In this document: piece by piece, positions 53,368 to 62,404 of the stretch
Numbering within the stretch: position 1 is the stretch's first letter
How the letters are laid out: each line of letters opens with the position of its first letter
NCBI RefSeq assembly: GCF_004217095.1
Contig: NZ_SHKO01000002.1
Coordinates: 248,001 to 312,000 of the forward strand
Reading direction: 5' to 3'
Length of the DNA: 64,000 nt
Origin: Advenella incenata
GTDB lineage: Bacteria > Pseudomonadota > Gammaproteobacteria > Burkholderiales > Burkholderiaceae_B
Program-made: the position numbers and the translations under genes
The notes under the pieces: model-generated
Told to the model about the DNA's origin: nothing
The model's input: only the letters and a program-made list of their open reading frames with translations
The model's database searches: none

Positions 53368-54252
53368 ATGCAAAACCAAATTTTTTCAGAAAATCTATTT
53401 CAGGGTCAGCGTGTGCTGGTAACCGGAGGCGGAACCGGTCTGGGGCTGGCCATGGCCGAAAAGCTGGTCAGTCTTGGCGCACAAGTACATCTTTGCGGAC
53501 GCCGGCAGCACGTGCTGGAGCAGGCCGCTGCCAATTTGCAGACGCGCTTTGCGGACAGTCGTGTTTTCGTGCATTCGGTCGATATCAGGGATTCAGATAA
53601 AGTTGATCAAATGGTTCAGCATATCTGGGACGAGCATGGTGGCGTGGATGCCTTGATCAACAATGCGGCAGGGAACTTCATCTGTCCGACCGAGGATATT
53701 TCGGTCAATGGTTTCAAGGCGATTACCGAAACGGTGCTCAATGGCACATTTTATGTCACCCAGGCGGTTGGTAAACGCTGGATTGCCACACAGCATCCCG
53801 GCTCCGTAGTATCCATCGTTGTCACCTGGGTCTGGACCGGGTCACCCTTTGTCGTGCCTTCGGCCATGTCCAAATCTGCCATCGATACCATGACCAAATC
53901 GCTGGCCATCGAATGGGGGCGTCACGGTATTCGATTCAATGCCATCGCCCCGGGAGTCATTCCAACCGAGGGGGCATCGGCAAGGTTGCGTCCTACCGAG
54001 AGCAACACTGACGCGCTGGTCAGCCAGAATCCCATGCAACGGCTGGGCCAGTTCAGCGACATTGCCAATCTGGCCACCTTTTTACTATGCCCGGAAAACA
54101 GCTGGCTCAACGGCCAGACTATCGCCCTGGACGGTGGTGACTGGCTGGCGAACGGTGCGTACTTCAAGCAGTATTTCGAATGGGATAAAAACGACTGGCA
54201 GGTTGCCCGTGAACGCATACAGGCGCGAACGGCCCCAGATACGCAAAGCTAA
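53368..54252 (+). CDS. SDR oxidoreductase, 2,4-dienoyl-CoA reductase type
   Basis: 294-residue SDR. The cofactor loop is TGGGTGLG and NNAAGNFICPTEDISVNGFK matches the dienoyl-CoA reductase subgroup. In the active site the usual Tyr-x-x-x-Lys is replaced by VVPSAMSKSAIDTMTKSLAI-EWG: Ser stands where Tyr is expected, as in mammalian DECR1 enzymes, so this is a subgroup trait and not decay. The C-terminus (about 30 residues after LDGGDW) is extended. A CAGGAGG precedes the ATG. It is followed 15 bp later by the acyl-CoA ligase, suggesting action on a CoA thioester. Confidence 0.87.
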   Translation: MQNQIFSENLFQGQRVLVTGGGTGLGLAMAEKLVSLGAQVHLCGRRQHVLEQAAANLQTRFADSRVFVHSVDIRDSDKVDQMVQHIWDEHGGVDALINNAAGNFICPTEDISVNGFKAITETVLNGTFYVTQAVGKRWIATQHPGSVVSIVVTWVWTGSPFVVPSAMSKSAIDTMTKSLAIEWGRHGIRFNAIAPGVIPTEGASARLRPTESNTDALVSQNPMQRLGQFSDIANLATFLLCPENSWLNGQTIALDGGDWLANGAYFKQYFEWDKNDWQVARERIQARTAPDTQS

Positions 54253-54267
54253 GGATAAGGAGCAACA

Positions 54268-55779
54268 ATGGAACCGATGATTGTTGTCCAGGACAGAAAA
54301 ACCAGCAAGGCAATGCATCAGTCACGAGCCCGCCGCCTGGCGTTCGGCCTGCGTGCACTTGGCCTCAAACCAGGCGACACGTTTGCGATCATGTTGCGCA
54401 ATAGCGAAGCCTTTCTTGAAGCCATCGACGCCAGCCGGCAGATCGGCACGACATATTGCCCCATCAATTGGCATTTTGCCGCAGCGGAAGTCGGCTTTTT
54501 GCTTAACGATAGCGGTGCGCGAGTGCTCATCGTGCATGCCGATTTCTGGGACCGCATACAAGCGGTGGTGCCACCTTCCATGCCCGTGTTGATTGTAGGT
54601 GAACACGCCGCCTGCAATGGTGAGGAGAACGCGCCATTGTCCTATGCAAGCTGGCGCGATGGCTTCCCCGAAAGTGTCCAATACGCTGCCGCGCCGCGCG
54701 GGCACATGGCCTATACGTCTGGCACGACCGGTAAGCCAAAAGGTGTGGTACGGCATGTGTTCCCGCCGGAGATTGCCGCCGAGCGCAAGCGGGCGGCGCA
54801 ACAATTGCTGCAACAAACGTTCGGCCTGGTTCAGGGGTGCAGGGCATTGCTGCCGGCGCCCATTTATCACAGCGCGCCCAGTCTGTTTGCCCAGAATGCG
54901 TTGCAAATGTGCGATACCTTTGTATTGACAGACCGCTTCGATCCTTTGGAAGTGCTGCAACTGGTGCAGGCTTACCGCATTGAAGTCCTGTACCTTGTGC
55001 CGATCATGTATGTGCGCATGCTCAAGCTCGACCAGCAGTCGCGCCAACGCTATGACCTCAGTTCCCTGCGATTTATCGCTTCTACGGGCGCCCCTTGTGC
55101 ACCGGACGTCAAGCGGGCGATGATCGATTGGTTAGGTCCCATTGTCTATGAAACCTATGCCTCCAGCGAGGCTGGCTTAATCACATTGCTGGACTCACAT
55201 CAGGCACTGGCAAAGCCGGGCAGCGCGGGCAAACCGGTGGGCGAAGCCGTGATCAGAATCTATGACGAAGATGGGGTCGAGTGCGCACCTGGTGTTGCCG
55301 GTTATATCTATGTCCGGCAACCGGCGTATGCTGATTTTCACTACCGCAATAATCCGCAGGCGCGTAACGACATCGATAAAGAGGGACTCATCAGCCTGGG
55401 TGATATCGGCTACCTGGACGAAGATGGCTTTTTATTTGTTTGCGACCGCAAATCCGACATGGTGATCTCCGGTGGGGTCAATATCTATCCTGCCGAGGTC
55501 GAACACCAGCTCTTGCAATATGAAGGCATCGCCGATTGCGCGGTTATCGGAATCCCCGATGCCGAGTTCGGCGAATCGCTTCTTGCATTTGTACAACCGC
55601 AAACCGGTCAAACCCTGGACACCCAGGAGATCGGATGCTGGTTGCAGTCGCGCATGGCTAAATTCAAGATTCCGGGCCAGTTCATTATCGATGCGGCCCT
55701 GCCCAGGGATGACTCCGGGAAAATATATAAGCGCTTGCTACGCGATAAATACTGGGCTGGCCACAGCCGGAAAGTCTAA
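54268..55779 (+). CDS. AMP-dependent acyl-CoA ligase
   Basis: 503-residue adenylate-forming enzyme with a short N-terminus. A3 motif AYTSGTTGKPKGVVRHV, A5 YETYASSEAGLITLL, A7 LGDIGYLDEDGFLFVCDRK, A8 SDMVISGGVNIYPAEVEHQL, and the catalytic Lys in DDSGKIYKRLLRDKY. Resembles fatty-acid/benzoate-type ligases. It directly follows the dienoyl-CoA reductase-like SDR and precedes a Bug binding protein, consistent with uptake and activation of an organic acid. Substrate not determined. Confidence 0.9.
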   Translation: MEPMIVVQDRKTSKAMHQSRARRLAFGLRALGLKPGDTFAIMLRNSEAFLEAIDASRQIGTTYCPINWHFAAAEVGFLLNDSGARVLIVHADFWDRIQAVVPPSMPVLIVGEHAACNGEENAPLSYASWRDGFPESVQYAAAPRGHMAYTSGTTGKPKGVVRHVFPPEIAAERKRAAQQLLQQTFGLVQGCRALLPAPIYHSAPSLFAQNALQMCDTFVLTDRFDPLEVLQLVQAYRIEVLYLVPIMYVRMLKLDQQSRQRYDLSSLRFIASTGAPCAPDVKRAMIDWLGPIVYETYASSEAGLITLLDSHQALAKPGSAGKPVGEAVIRIYDEDGVECAPGVAGYIYVRQPAYADFHYRNNPQARNDIDKEGLISLGDIGYLDEDGFLFVCDRKSDMVISGGVNIYPAEVEHQLLQYEGIADCAVIGIPDAEFGESLLAFVQPQTGQTLDTQEIGCWLQSRMAKFKIPGQFIIDAALPRDDSGKIYKRLLRDKYWAGHSRKV

Positions 55780-55847
55780 TACAAGTGTCATCGCGCATTG
55801 AAAAAAAGCCCGTTGAGTGGCAAAACAAATAACCAAGGAGACTGATC

Positions 55848-56822
55848 ATGAAACAACGCATTGCAAACATCATTATTGCTGCTACATTGGGCCTGGGAGT
55901 GGCTGCGCCGGCCTGCGCCGCCTATCCAGAAAAGCCCATCAAACTGGTCGTACCGTATACGCCGGCAGGCGCGGCAGATCAACTGGCGCGGGCGCTGGCG
56001 CAAAACATGGGTCAGGCGCTAGGACAAGCGGTAGTGGTGGAAAATAAGCCCGGGGCCAGCACCAAAATAGGCGCAACCCAGGTGGCGCGCTCACCCGCCG
56101 ATGGCTATACCCTTTTTTTAGCAAGCAATTCCAGCATGGTGCTCAACCCTCTGTTATACAAAAATTTTCCCTATGATCCCGAACGCGATTACCGTATCGT
56201 TTCTATCGTCGCCGACATTCCGCTTGTTGTAATCACAAATGAAAAATCCGGCCTGGATAGCATGCAGAAGTTTGTAGACTACGCCAAGCAGCATCCAGGA
56301 AAACTAAACTATGCTTCCGTGGGAAACGGCAACCCCTTGCATCTGGCCACCGAATTATTGCTCGGCCAATATGGCATTAAGGCAACCCACGTTCCATACA
56401 ATGGCAGTGCGCCGGCGTTGACTTCACTCATGAGCAATGATACGCAATTGATGATCGATGTTGTCAGTACTTCGCTACCGCTCATCAAGGATAAAAAAAT
56501 CAAGGCGCTGGCCGTCACGTCGCCCAAGCGCCTGGATGTTCTGCCCAATGTGCCAAGCGTATCGGAAATAGGCAAGACCAACTATCAGGCATCGACCTGG
56601 TTCGGTATTGCCGTGCCCAAAAGTACGCCCGATGCTGTGGTGAACGCGCTCAGGACGGCGATCGATACCACGCTAAAGAATGAAGCATTCCAGAAGCGGT
56701 TCGAGACGCTGGGTCTTTATATACAGCAACCACGCGAGCAGAAACAGGTCGATCGGTTTGTTGACGAGGATCGTGCCAAGTGGAAAACAGTGATAGAAAA
56801 CAACCGGATTTCGCTGGACTGA
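55848..56822 (+). CDS. Bug-family (TctC) solute-binding protein
   Basis: Periplasmic binding protein of 324 residues from the tripartite tricarboxylate transporter group, with a signal peptide ending CAAYP-proximal (GVAAPACA). Typical segments: YPEKPIKLVVPYTPAGAADQ, VVVENKPGASTKIGATQVAR, PADGYTLFLASNSSMVLNPL, GKLNYASVGNGNPLHLATEL and VPNVPSVSEIGKTNYQASTW. No TctA/TctB membrane partners are adjacent, which is usual for the expanded Bug families of Alcaligenaceae. The ligand is probably a carboxylate. It is 68 bp after the ligase gene. Confidence 0.9.
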   Translation: MKQRIANIIIAATLGLGVAAPACAAYPEKPIKLVVPYTPAGAADQLARALAQNMGQALGQAVVVENKPGASTKIGATQVARSPADGYTLFLASNSSMVLNPLLYKNFPYDPERDYRIVSIVADIPLVVITNEKSGLDSMQKFVDYAKQHPGKLNYASVGNGNPLHLATELLLGQYGIKATHVPYNGSAPALTSLMSNDTQLMIDVVSTSLPLIKDKKIKALAVTSPKRLDVLPNVPSVSEIGKTNYQASTWFGIAVPKSTPDAVVNALRTAIDTTLKNEAFQKRFETLGLYIQQPREQKQVDRFVDEDRAKWKTVIENNRISLD

Positions 56823-57268
56823 AAGCGCAGGGAACGCGCCCTGGCCTCGGATGCCATTGCGCGTGTTTCAGCATCATGGCGTTTTTTACCAGCGTCATAT
56901 GTGCTCGGCCGGCAATCACAATCATAAACACATCCACAAATTGCCGACCGATTTTCTGCGACAGATAGGTCATGGATGTCACTCGCAAACTGACGGGCCG
57001 ACAGGATTTCCAAACTTGCGTGCGGCTGCGGTGCAGCCGGGGGCGGGGGGATTTATCGCTGCAATGTAAAACAGTTCTGCAATTGCGCGGGGTAATACTT
57101 GATTCAAATCAAATATATGATTGACTCCTCACAACAAGCCACAAGCCGACGTGACGGTCTGCTGCCACTGTATCAGGGTAAATACCAAGGGATTGGATGC
57201 CGATTCATTTACCGCAATCGCAGCGACCTCGTCAGGCCCGGCACTGCAATCGTTTTGGAGGAACATCA
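56823..57268. other. Gene-free stretch with an FNR-box sequence
   Basis: 446 bp between two Bug genes. No ORF here has a ribosome-binding site and family features. The main feature is the TTGAT-N4-ATCAA palindrome at 57099-57112. The segment before it has no recognisable hairpin with a T tract after the first Bug gene. Confidence 0.4.
57099..57112. promoter_or_regulatory. Perfect FNR/ANR-type site upstream of the tandem Bug genes
   Basis: TTGATTCAAATCAA matches the consensus TTGAT-N4-ATCAA exactly. It lies about 160 bases upstream of the Bug gene at 57269. This suggests oxygen-responsive control of the Bug pair, if a -10 element lies near 57135-57147; that part is not clear by eye. Confidence 0.5.
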
Positions 57269-58243
57269 ATGCGCCATATCAAGCGACGCACATTAATTGC
57301 TGCTGCACTGAGTGTCGTCATGTCAATCGCAATCGGGCTGCCCGCGTACGCGCAGGGCGATGGCAAGCCGATCACAATCGTCGTGCCTTATGCTGCCGGG
57401 GGTACGAATGATAACTTCGCCCGCCTGCTGGCCGACGGTATTGGCAAGGAACTGGGCCGCCATGTGATCGTCGAAAACAAGCCGGGTGCCAATGGCATTA
57501 TCGGCGCATCGTACGTTGCCCGTGCGCGGCCGGACGGGACCACCTTCCTGCTGGGCGGCTCGGGACCGGTTTCATTGAACATTCTGCTGCGCCCGTCGCT
57601 GCCCTACGGTTTTGACAGTTTTGATTCGGTGGCCATGCTGTTTGACGGGCCACTAACCATCACGGTGCCAACGTCGCTGGGCGTCAATTCTGTCGACGAG
57701 CTGGTTGCCTACGGTAAAAAGACCGGACAGCCGCTGTTGTACGGCACAATGGGTCCGGGCAGCGTCTCGGATCTGTATGGCCGGATCGTTTCCAAAACCT
57801 TCGGTATCCCGTTAACAGCCGTGGCCTATAAGAACAATAACTCGGCACTGATCGATCTGATGGCAGGGCGCGGCGACATGAATTATGCCACGCCGGTTCC
57901 CATGATCCAGAATGCCAAAAACCTGAAAGTGCTGGCCCTGAGTACCGAGAAACGATCATCGCATTTTCCAAACATTCCTTCGGTGGCCGAACTGGGCTAT
58001 CCCCAATTGAAAACATCCTACTGGACAGCCTTGCTGGCGCCAAAAGGCACACCGGCGGCGATCACCAATGAGGTGGCCGCCGCAGCCATGAAAACAGTTA
58101 AAACCAAAGCGTTCCAGCAGGTGCTCATAGACAACGGGCAGATCGAGAAGGCCGGTGGTCCGCAAGTGCTGGACGCGCAATTGCAGGCCGATCGCGAAAA
58201 CTGGGGCAAAGTCATCAACGAAAACAAAATCGTCATCAACTAG
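57269..58243 (+). CDS. Bug-family (TctC) solute-binding protein, tandem copy 1
   Basis: 324 residues from the ATG at 57269 (TGGAGGAAC upstream), with a signal peptide ending GLPAYA. Bug motifs: GKPITIVVPYAAGGTNDNFA, VIVENKPGANGIIGASYVAR, ARPDGTTFLLGGSGPVSLNI, YGTMGPGSVSDLYG and NIPSVAELGYPQLKTSYW. It is closely related to the next gene, sharing long identical blocks such as LFDGPLTITVPTSLGVNS. Different residues in the ligand-binding loops may give different ligands. Confidence 0.9.
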   Translation: MRHIKRRTLIAAALSVVMSIAIGLPAYAQGDGKPITIVVPYAAGGTNDNFARLLADGIGKELGRHVIVENKPGANGIIGASYVARARPDGTTFLLGGSGPVSLNILLRPSLPYGFDSFDSVAMLFDGPLTITVPTSLGVNSVDELVAYGKKTGQPLLYGTMGPGSVSDLYGRIVSKTFGIPLTAVAYKNNNSALIDLMAGRGDMNYATPVPMIQNAKNLKVLALSTEKRSSHFPNIPSVAELGYPQLKTSYWTALLAPKGTPAAITNEVAAAAMKTVKTKAFQQVLIDNGQIEKAGGPQVLDAQLQADRENWGKVINENKIVIN

Positions 58244-58373
58244 CAGCCAATGCTGTTGTTACAGCGGGCCGTGCCGTCGGAAACGATAACGGTTGCGGCG
58301 GGAGCATGGCGTCCGGTTCACCGGCGGCTACAGCCGGGTGCGGTCAGGCAGCAGGATTTCAGGAGGAGCACGA

Positions 58374-59348
58374 ATGTGCAATCATATGCGGCGCGGCTTG
58401 ATTGTCGCGGTAATAAGTACGGTTTTGGCCTGGGCAGCGCCTGCGTTTGCCATCGATGGTAGCAAACCCATTACGATTGTTGTGCCATACGCGGGAGGGG
58501 GAGCCAACGATAGTCTGGCCCGGCTGATGGCTGAGGGAATGAGCAAGGAGTTGGCGCGCCCCGTGATTGTGGAGAACAAGGGCGGCGCCAATGGCATTAT
58601 CGGTTCGTCCTATGTGGCTCGCGCTCGCCCTGACGGCAATACGCTGCTTTTGGGTGGGACCGGACCTGTTTCCCTGAACATCATGTTGCGTCCCAATTTA
58701 CAGTACGGTTTCGATAGTTTTGAATCCGTAGCCATGCTGTTCGATGGCCCGCTGACCATTACCGTTCCAACGTCGCTTGGCGTCAACTCGATGGACGAAC
58801 TGGTTGCCTATGCGAAAAAATCCGATAGGCCGCTACTATATGGGACGATGGGTCCGGGTAGCGTAACCGATCTTTTTGGGTGGATTCTCACCAAAACCCT
58901 CAACGCGCCTACCACGGCGGTTTCGTATAAAAACAATACGGCATCGTTGATTGACCTGATGGCAGGGCGAGGCGATCTCTCATTTGCCACACCGATTTCC
59001 CTTATTCAACACCAGAGCGCCGGCGATCTGAAAATCCTGGCGCTCACAACCGATAAACGCGATCCAGCGTTTCCCGATATCCCTACGGTTACTGAACTGG
59101 GTTATCCGCAGTTAAAGTCGTCCTACTGGACTTCCCTGCATGCGCCTAAGGGGACGCCACGCAAAATCATCGACCAGATTGCGGCCGCTGCAGTCAAAAC
59201 CGTACAGAGCGACAGATTCCGCAAACTGCTTCGGGACAATGGCCAAACTGAAAAAGCGGGAGGCCCCGACGCGCTGGATGCGCAACTGCAGGCTGACCGT
59301 GAGCACTGGGGTAAAGTGATCCGCGACAACAAAATCATCATCAACTAA
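58374..59348 (+). CDS. Bug-family (TctC) solute-binding protein, tandem copy 2
   Basis: 324 residues from the ATG at 58374 (GGAGGAGC upstream), signal peptide ending APAFA. It is a tandem paralogue of the preceding gene, of equal length, sharing motif blocks (VVPYAGGGANDSLARLMAEG, VIVENKGGANGIIGSSYVAR, LDAQLQADREHWGKVIRDNK). The 130-bp spacer carries its own ribosome-binding site, and the pair is followed by the SMP-30 gene. Duplication followed by divergence is the simplest explanation. Confidence 0.9.
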   Translation: MCNHMRRGLIVAVISTVLAWAAPAFAIDGSKPITIVVPYAGGGANDSLARLMAEGMSKELARPVIVENKGGANGIIGSSYVARARPDGNTLLLGGTGPVSLNIMLRPNLQYGFDSFESVAMLFDGPLTITVPTSLGVNSMDELVAYAKKSDRPLLYGTMGPGSVTDLFGWILTKTLNAPTTAVSYKNNTASLIDLMAGRGDLSFATPISLIQHQSAGDLKILALTTDKRDPAFPDIPTVTELGYPQLKSSYWTSLHAPKGTPRKIIDQIAAAAVKTVQSDRFRKLLRDNGQTEKAGGPDALDAQLQADREHWGKVIRDNKIIIN

Positions 59349-59375
59349 CGTTTTACGTTCTCTCTTGCGTTGCTT

Positions 59376-60266
59376 ATGACTATTGATATTGAACCGCTAG
59401 GCTCGGTCCGCGCTGCGCTTGGCGAGTGCCCTATCTGGGATATGGAAAATCAGCGACTCTGGTTCATGGACTGTCGCGCCGGCCTTATTCATCAGATTGA
59501 TCCGGCAACGGGCCGGACTGTTGCGACCAGCGAGGTGCCGGCGCCGGCCGGCTCCTTTGCCCTGAACGCAGATGGTCGTCTGGTGGTGGCGTTAAAAGAA
59601 GCCATCGCGCTTTATGACCCGGCCACCGAAGTGTGGCAGACAATCGCGCAGATTGAAGATAGCCATCCCAACTTGCGCCTGAATGATGGCGAGGCCCTGG
59701 CCGATGGTTCCTTTATCGTCGGCACCATGCACGTGCTGCGCAACGAAGGCGAGCCGCCCCTGGGCGGTCTTTACCGGCTTTATCCACATGGCGGGTTCAT
59801 CAAGCTGGCCAGCAACATCGGTATAACCAACGGGCCCTGCGTCAGTCCAGTGGACGGGCGGTTCTATGTGAGCGACAGCAGCGTTCGCACCATTTATTCC
59901 TATGCCATTGCAGGTGATGGCACGCTTGCCGACCGGCGCCTGTTTGTCAACACCCAGGTATATGTGTCCGGCCCTGATGGTTGCTGTTTTGATTCGGCCG
60001 GCGGGCTGTGGACTGCCTTGGTGCATGCCGGCGCCATCGCCCGTTTTGGGCCGGACGGCGCCCTGACAAACAAAATTGAGCTGCCATTGACTCACCCTGC
60101 GTCACTGTGCTTCGGCGGTGAAAACCTGGATGAACTGTTCGTCACTTCAATCCGCGATAGCGGCCGTCTGAGGGGTGACAAGCCGCTGGACGGAGCCGTG
60201 CTGCGTGTTCGTGGCATGGGTGCGCAGGGACGGGCACCGGCCCGCACCCGTATCGGTCTTGCGTGA
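59376..60266 (+). CDS. SMP-30/gluconolactonase family protein
   Basis: 296-residue six-bladed propeller lactonase. Metal ligands are visible: Glu in ALGECPIWD, Asn in LRLNDGEALADGSF or GITNGPCVSPVDG, and Asp in VSGPDGCCFDSAGGLW. SPVDGRFYVSDSSVRTIYSY is a typical blade. These enzymes hydrolyse sugar lactones or other small lactones. The ATG at 59376 was chosen over a TTG six bases upstream; neither has a strong ribosome-binding site. It lies 27 bp after the second Bug gene, so a lactone intermediate in this pathway is plausible. Confidence 0.9.
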   Translation: MTIDIEPLGSVRAALGECPIWDMENQRLWFMDCRAGLIHQIDPATGRTVATSEVPAPAGSFALNADGRLVVALKEAIALYDPATEVWQTIAQIEDSHPNLRLNDGEALADGSFIVGTMHVLRNEGEPPLGGLYRLYPHGGFIKLASNIGITNGPCVSPVDGRFYVSDSSVRTIYSYAIAGDGTLADRRLFVNTQVYVSGPDGCCFDSAGGLWTALVHAGAIARFGPDGALTNKIELPLTHPASLCFGGENLDELFVTSIRDSGRLRGDKPLDGAVLRVRGMGAQGRAPARTRIGLA

Positions 60267-60273
60267 TAACCGC

Positions 60274-61209
60274 CTATCCGCCAAGCTGGCGGTATGCCAG
60301 GAACCGGCGGTCGCTGCCCGAGACTTCGGAGGCCACGAAATCCAGGAAGACCCGGATTTTGGCCGGGATCATGGGCGTGTCCAGAATCGTGGCATAGATA
60401 CCGTCTTCGAAAGAGGAATTGGTTACCCGAAAATCAGGCAGCAGGCGTACCAGGCGACCCTGGGCAATATCGTTGGCTACCGTATAGTCGTCAAGTAGGG
60501 CAATGCCTTCTCCCAGCCTGGCCAGTTCCAGCTGGGCAATACCATTGTTGGTGACATGGCGCGGGTGCAGGGCCACTTCGTCAATGCCCTTATCCGACAG
60601 AAAGCGGAAAACATAGCCCTCACCCGGTTTCAAATAGCATATCAAGGCATGGTCAGCCAGTTGCGGCGGCGCTGTAAGCGCGGGCATCGACGCAATATAG
60701 TCCGGGGATGCCACAAGATGGCGTTCGCTTTTGAACAGAATCCTGCGTTTTAATCCGGCTTCCACCGGCGGGGCGATGCGAAAATCGATATCTATTTGCG
60801 CAAGGCGCAGATCAGCCTGTGCTTCGGCCAGAATAAGTTCGACGTGAATGTCGGGGTACAGGGTACGAAAGCGCGCTACGAGCGGTGTGAGCACGCCCAG
60901 CCCGAACATGACCCGGGAATGGACCCGCAACAACCCCTGAGGCGAGGTGCTGATGGCCGTAATGCTGTCGTGCGCGTGGTTGATACTCCACAGGATGCCC
61001 TCCAACTGATGGGCATATTCCTGGCCGGCTTCTGTCAGCATGACCTGGCGCGTTGAGCGCAGCAGCAATCTGACGTTCAGCGCCTGCTCCAGTTCGGTAA
61101 TCATTCGGGACACGGACGTTGGAGAAATACCGAATTGCCTTGCTGTTTCGGTGAAACTGCCGCTGCGGGACACCGACAGGAAAAGCTCCATTGCTTTAAG
61201 ACGATCCAT
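60274..61209 (-). CDS. LysR-family transcriptional regulator
   Basis: 311 residues. HTH: MDRLKAMELFLSVSRSGSFT-ETARQFGISPTSVSRMITEL, then RLLLRSTRQVMLTEAGQEYA. Effector domain: LLRVHSRVMFGLGVLTPLVA and GEGIALLDDYTVA. It is divergent from the luciferase-like monooxygenase with a palindrome and promoter in the shared 113-bp region, so it very likely controls the monooxygenase-reductase-hydratase genes. Confidence 0.92.
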   Translation of the reverse strand: MDRLKAMELFLSVSRSGSFTETARQFGISPTSVSRMITELEQALNVRLLLRSTRQVMLTEAGQEYAHQLEGILWSINHAHDSITAISTSPQGLLRVHSRVMFGLGVLTPLVARFRTLYPDIHVELILAEAQADLRLAQIDIDFRIAPPVEAGLKRRILFKSERHLVASPDYIASMPALTAPPQLADHALICYLKPGEGYVFRFLSDKGIDEVALHPRHVTNNGIAQLELARLGEGIALLDDYTVANDIAQGRLVRLLPDFRVTNSSFEDGIYATILDTPMIPAKIRVFLDFVASEVSGSDRRFLAYRQLGG

Positions 61210-61233
61210 TGATTACCTCAGAATATGCAGGAC

Positions 61234-61276
61234 AGACAAGCGATTTTTGTCTATTCCATCACCTGGTAATTATAAT
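61234..61276 (+). promoter_or_regulatory. LysR-type operator and promoter of the monooxygenase gene
   Basis: AGACAA (61234-61239) and TTGTCT (61247-61252) form an inverted repeat with a 7-base gap. TTGTCT can also serve as a -35, with an 18-base spacer to a perfect TATAAT (61271-61276), 47 bases before the start at 61323. The overlap of operator and promoter fits LysR control by the divergent gene at 60274. Confidence 0.55.
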
Positions 61277-61322
61277 TTAAGATTGCAGCAAGTCAATCAA
61301 TACATATTAAAGAGGAATCCTT

Positions 61323-62384
61323 ATGGAATTCGGTGTATTTATTCTTGCGCAACAACGTGGCTACCACCAGACGTCCAAGCAAGTCATCAGCAATTCGGTC
61401 GAGCAGACCATCGCGGCAGAACAGGCCGGATTCAATAATGCCTGGTATGCAGAGCATCACTTCAACAACTACTCGCTGTCGCCTTCGCCGCTGATGATGG
61501 TGGCCCATTGTGCGGGCGCGACCAAGCGGATTCGTCTGGGAACCGCTGTCTGCATCCTGCCGCTGTATCATCCAGCCCGTTTCCTGGCTGAAGTCGGCTT
61601 TGTCGACACCGTCTCGGACGGTCGTCTTGACCTGGGCATCGGCTCGGGCTATCAGGCTTTCGAATTCGAACGGTTCGGCGTGAAGATGGAAGACGCCTCC
61701 AAGATATACAACGAATTCCTGGACATGATTCCCATGGGGCTGACCCAACAGACCTTCGAATATCACGGCCAGTTCCTGTCCATGCCGCCCAGCTCCATTG
61801 CCGTACGCTGTCTGCAGGAGCCCATGCCGCCACTGTGGATTACTTCGGGCAATCCGGTAGCCCTTGGCCGCGGCGTACGCGAGAATCACAATCTGTTTGT
61901 CACCGCATTGCTCAAGGGTAACGATGGCATCAGAGAGCTGCGCGAGCGCCTGGAGAAGGTGGCTGATGATAATGGTCGCGATCTGGATCGTGACGTCAAG
62001 TTCGGCTTTTTGCGCTGTGGTTACGCGTCGGATAACAAGGCGGAAATTGATGCCTATCTGGACAGTGCGCGGTTCCAGCGCCGTATTTCCGAGAGCCTGA
62101 AATTTCGTCGCGCCCAGTCCGAAGACGGTTATATGATCAAGGAAGTGCCTTCACAGACAGACGTCACTTTTGACGAGTTGCGCAAGAATCTGCCAGTGGG
62201 TTCGGTCAACCAGGTTATCGACAAGCTGCTGGAAGAAATCAGCATCCTTAAGCCGAACCATATTGCCTTGCAAACGCAGTTGGGCGACTTCGATCAAAAA
62301 ACCATGCTCAAGCAAATTGAACTGTGGGGTGACAGAATCATCCCGGCCATCAACAAGGAACTGGGTCTTCGGGCTGCTGCCTGA
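61323..62384 (+). CDS. LLM-class (luciferase-like) flavin-dependent monooxygenase
   Basis: 353-residue FMN-dependent oxygenase of the bacterial luciferase fold. Matching segments: MEFGVFILAQQRGYHQ, EQAGFNNAWYAEHHFNNYSL, with the His typical of the flavin site, RIRLGTAVCILPLYHPARFL, DTVSDGRLDLGIGSGYQAFE and FERFGV. An AAAGAGG precedes the ATG. It needs reduced flavin from a partner; the flavin reductase gene 21 bp downstream is the obvious supplier. The substrate is unknown; relatives oxidise alkanes, alkanesulfonates, terpenes and aromatic N- or S-compounds. Confidence 0.92.
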   Translation: MEFGVFILAQQRGYHQTSKQVISNSVEQTIAAEQAGFNNAWYAEHHFNNYSLSPSPLMMVAHCAGATKRIRLGTAVCILPLYHPARFLAEVGFVDTVSDGRLDLGIGSGYQAFEFERFGVKMEDASKIYNEFLDMIPMGLTQQTFEYHGQFLSMPPSSIAVRCLQEPMPPLWITSGNPVALGRGVRENHNLFVTALLKGNDGIRELRERLEKVADDNGRDLDRDVKFGFLRCGYASDNKAEIDAYLDSARFQRRISESLKFRRAQSEDGYMIKEVPSQTDVTFDELRKNLPVGSVNQVIDKLLEEISILKPNHIALQTQLGDFDQKTMLKQIELWGDRIIPAINKELGLRAAA

Positions 62385-62404
62385 CCGACCCGCAGGGGAC
62401 CACC

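Noticed and set aside
53881-53910. Inactivated SDR active site
   Set aside because: The Ser-for-Tyr change is characteristic of the dienoyl-CoA reductase subgroup, so it is not decay.
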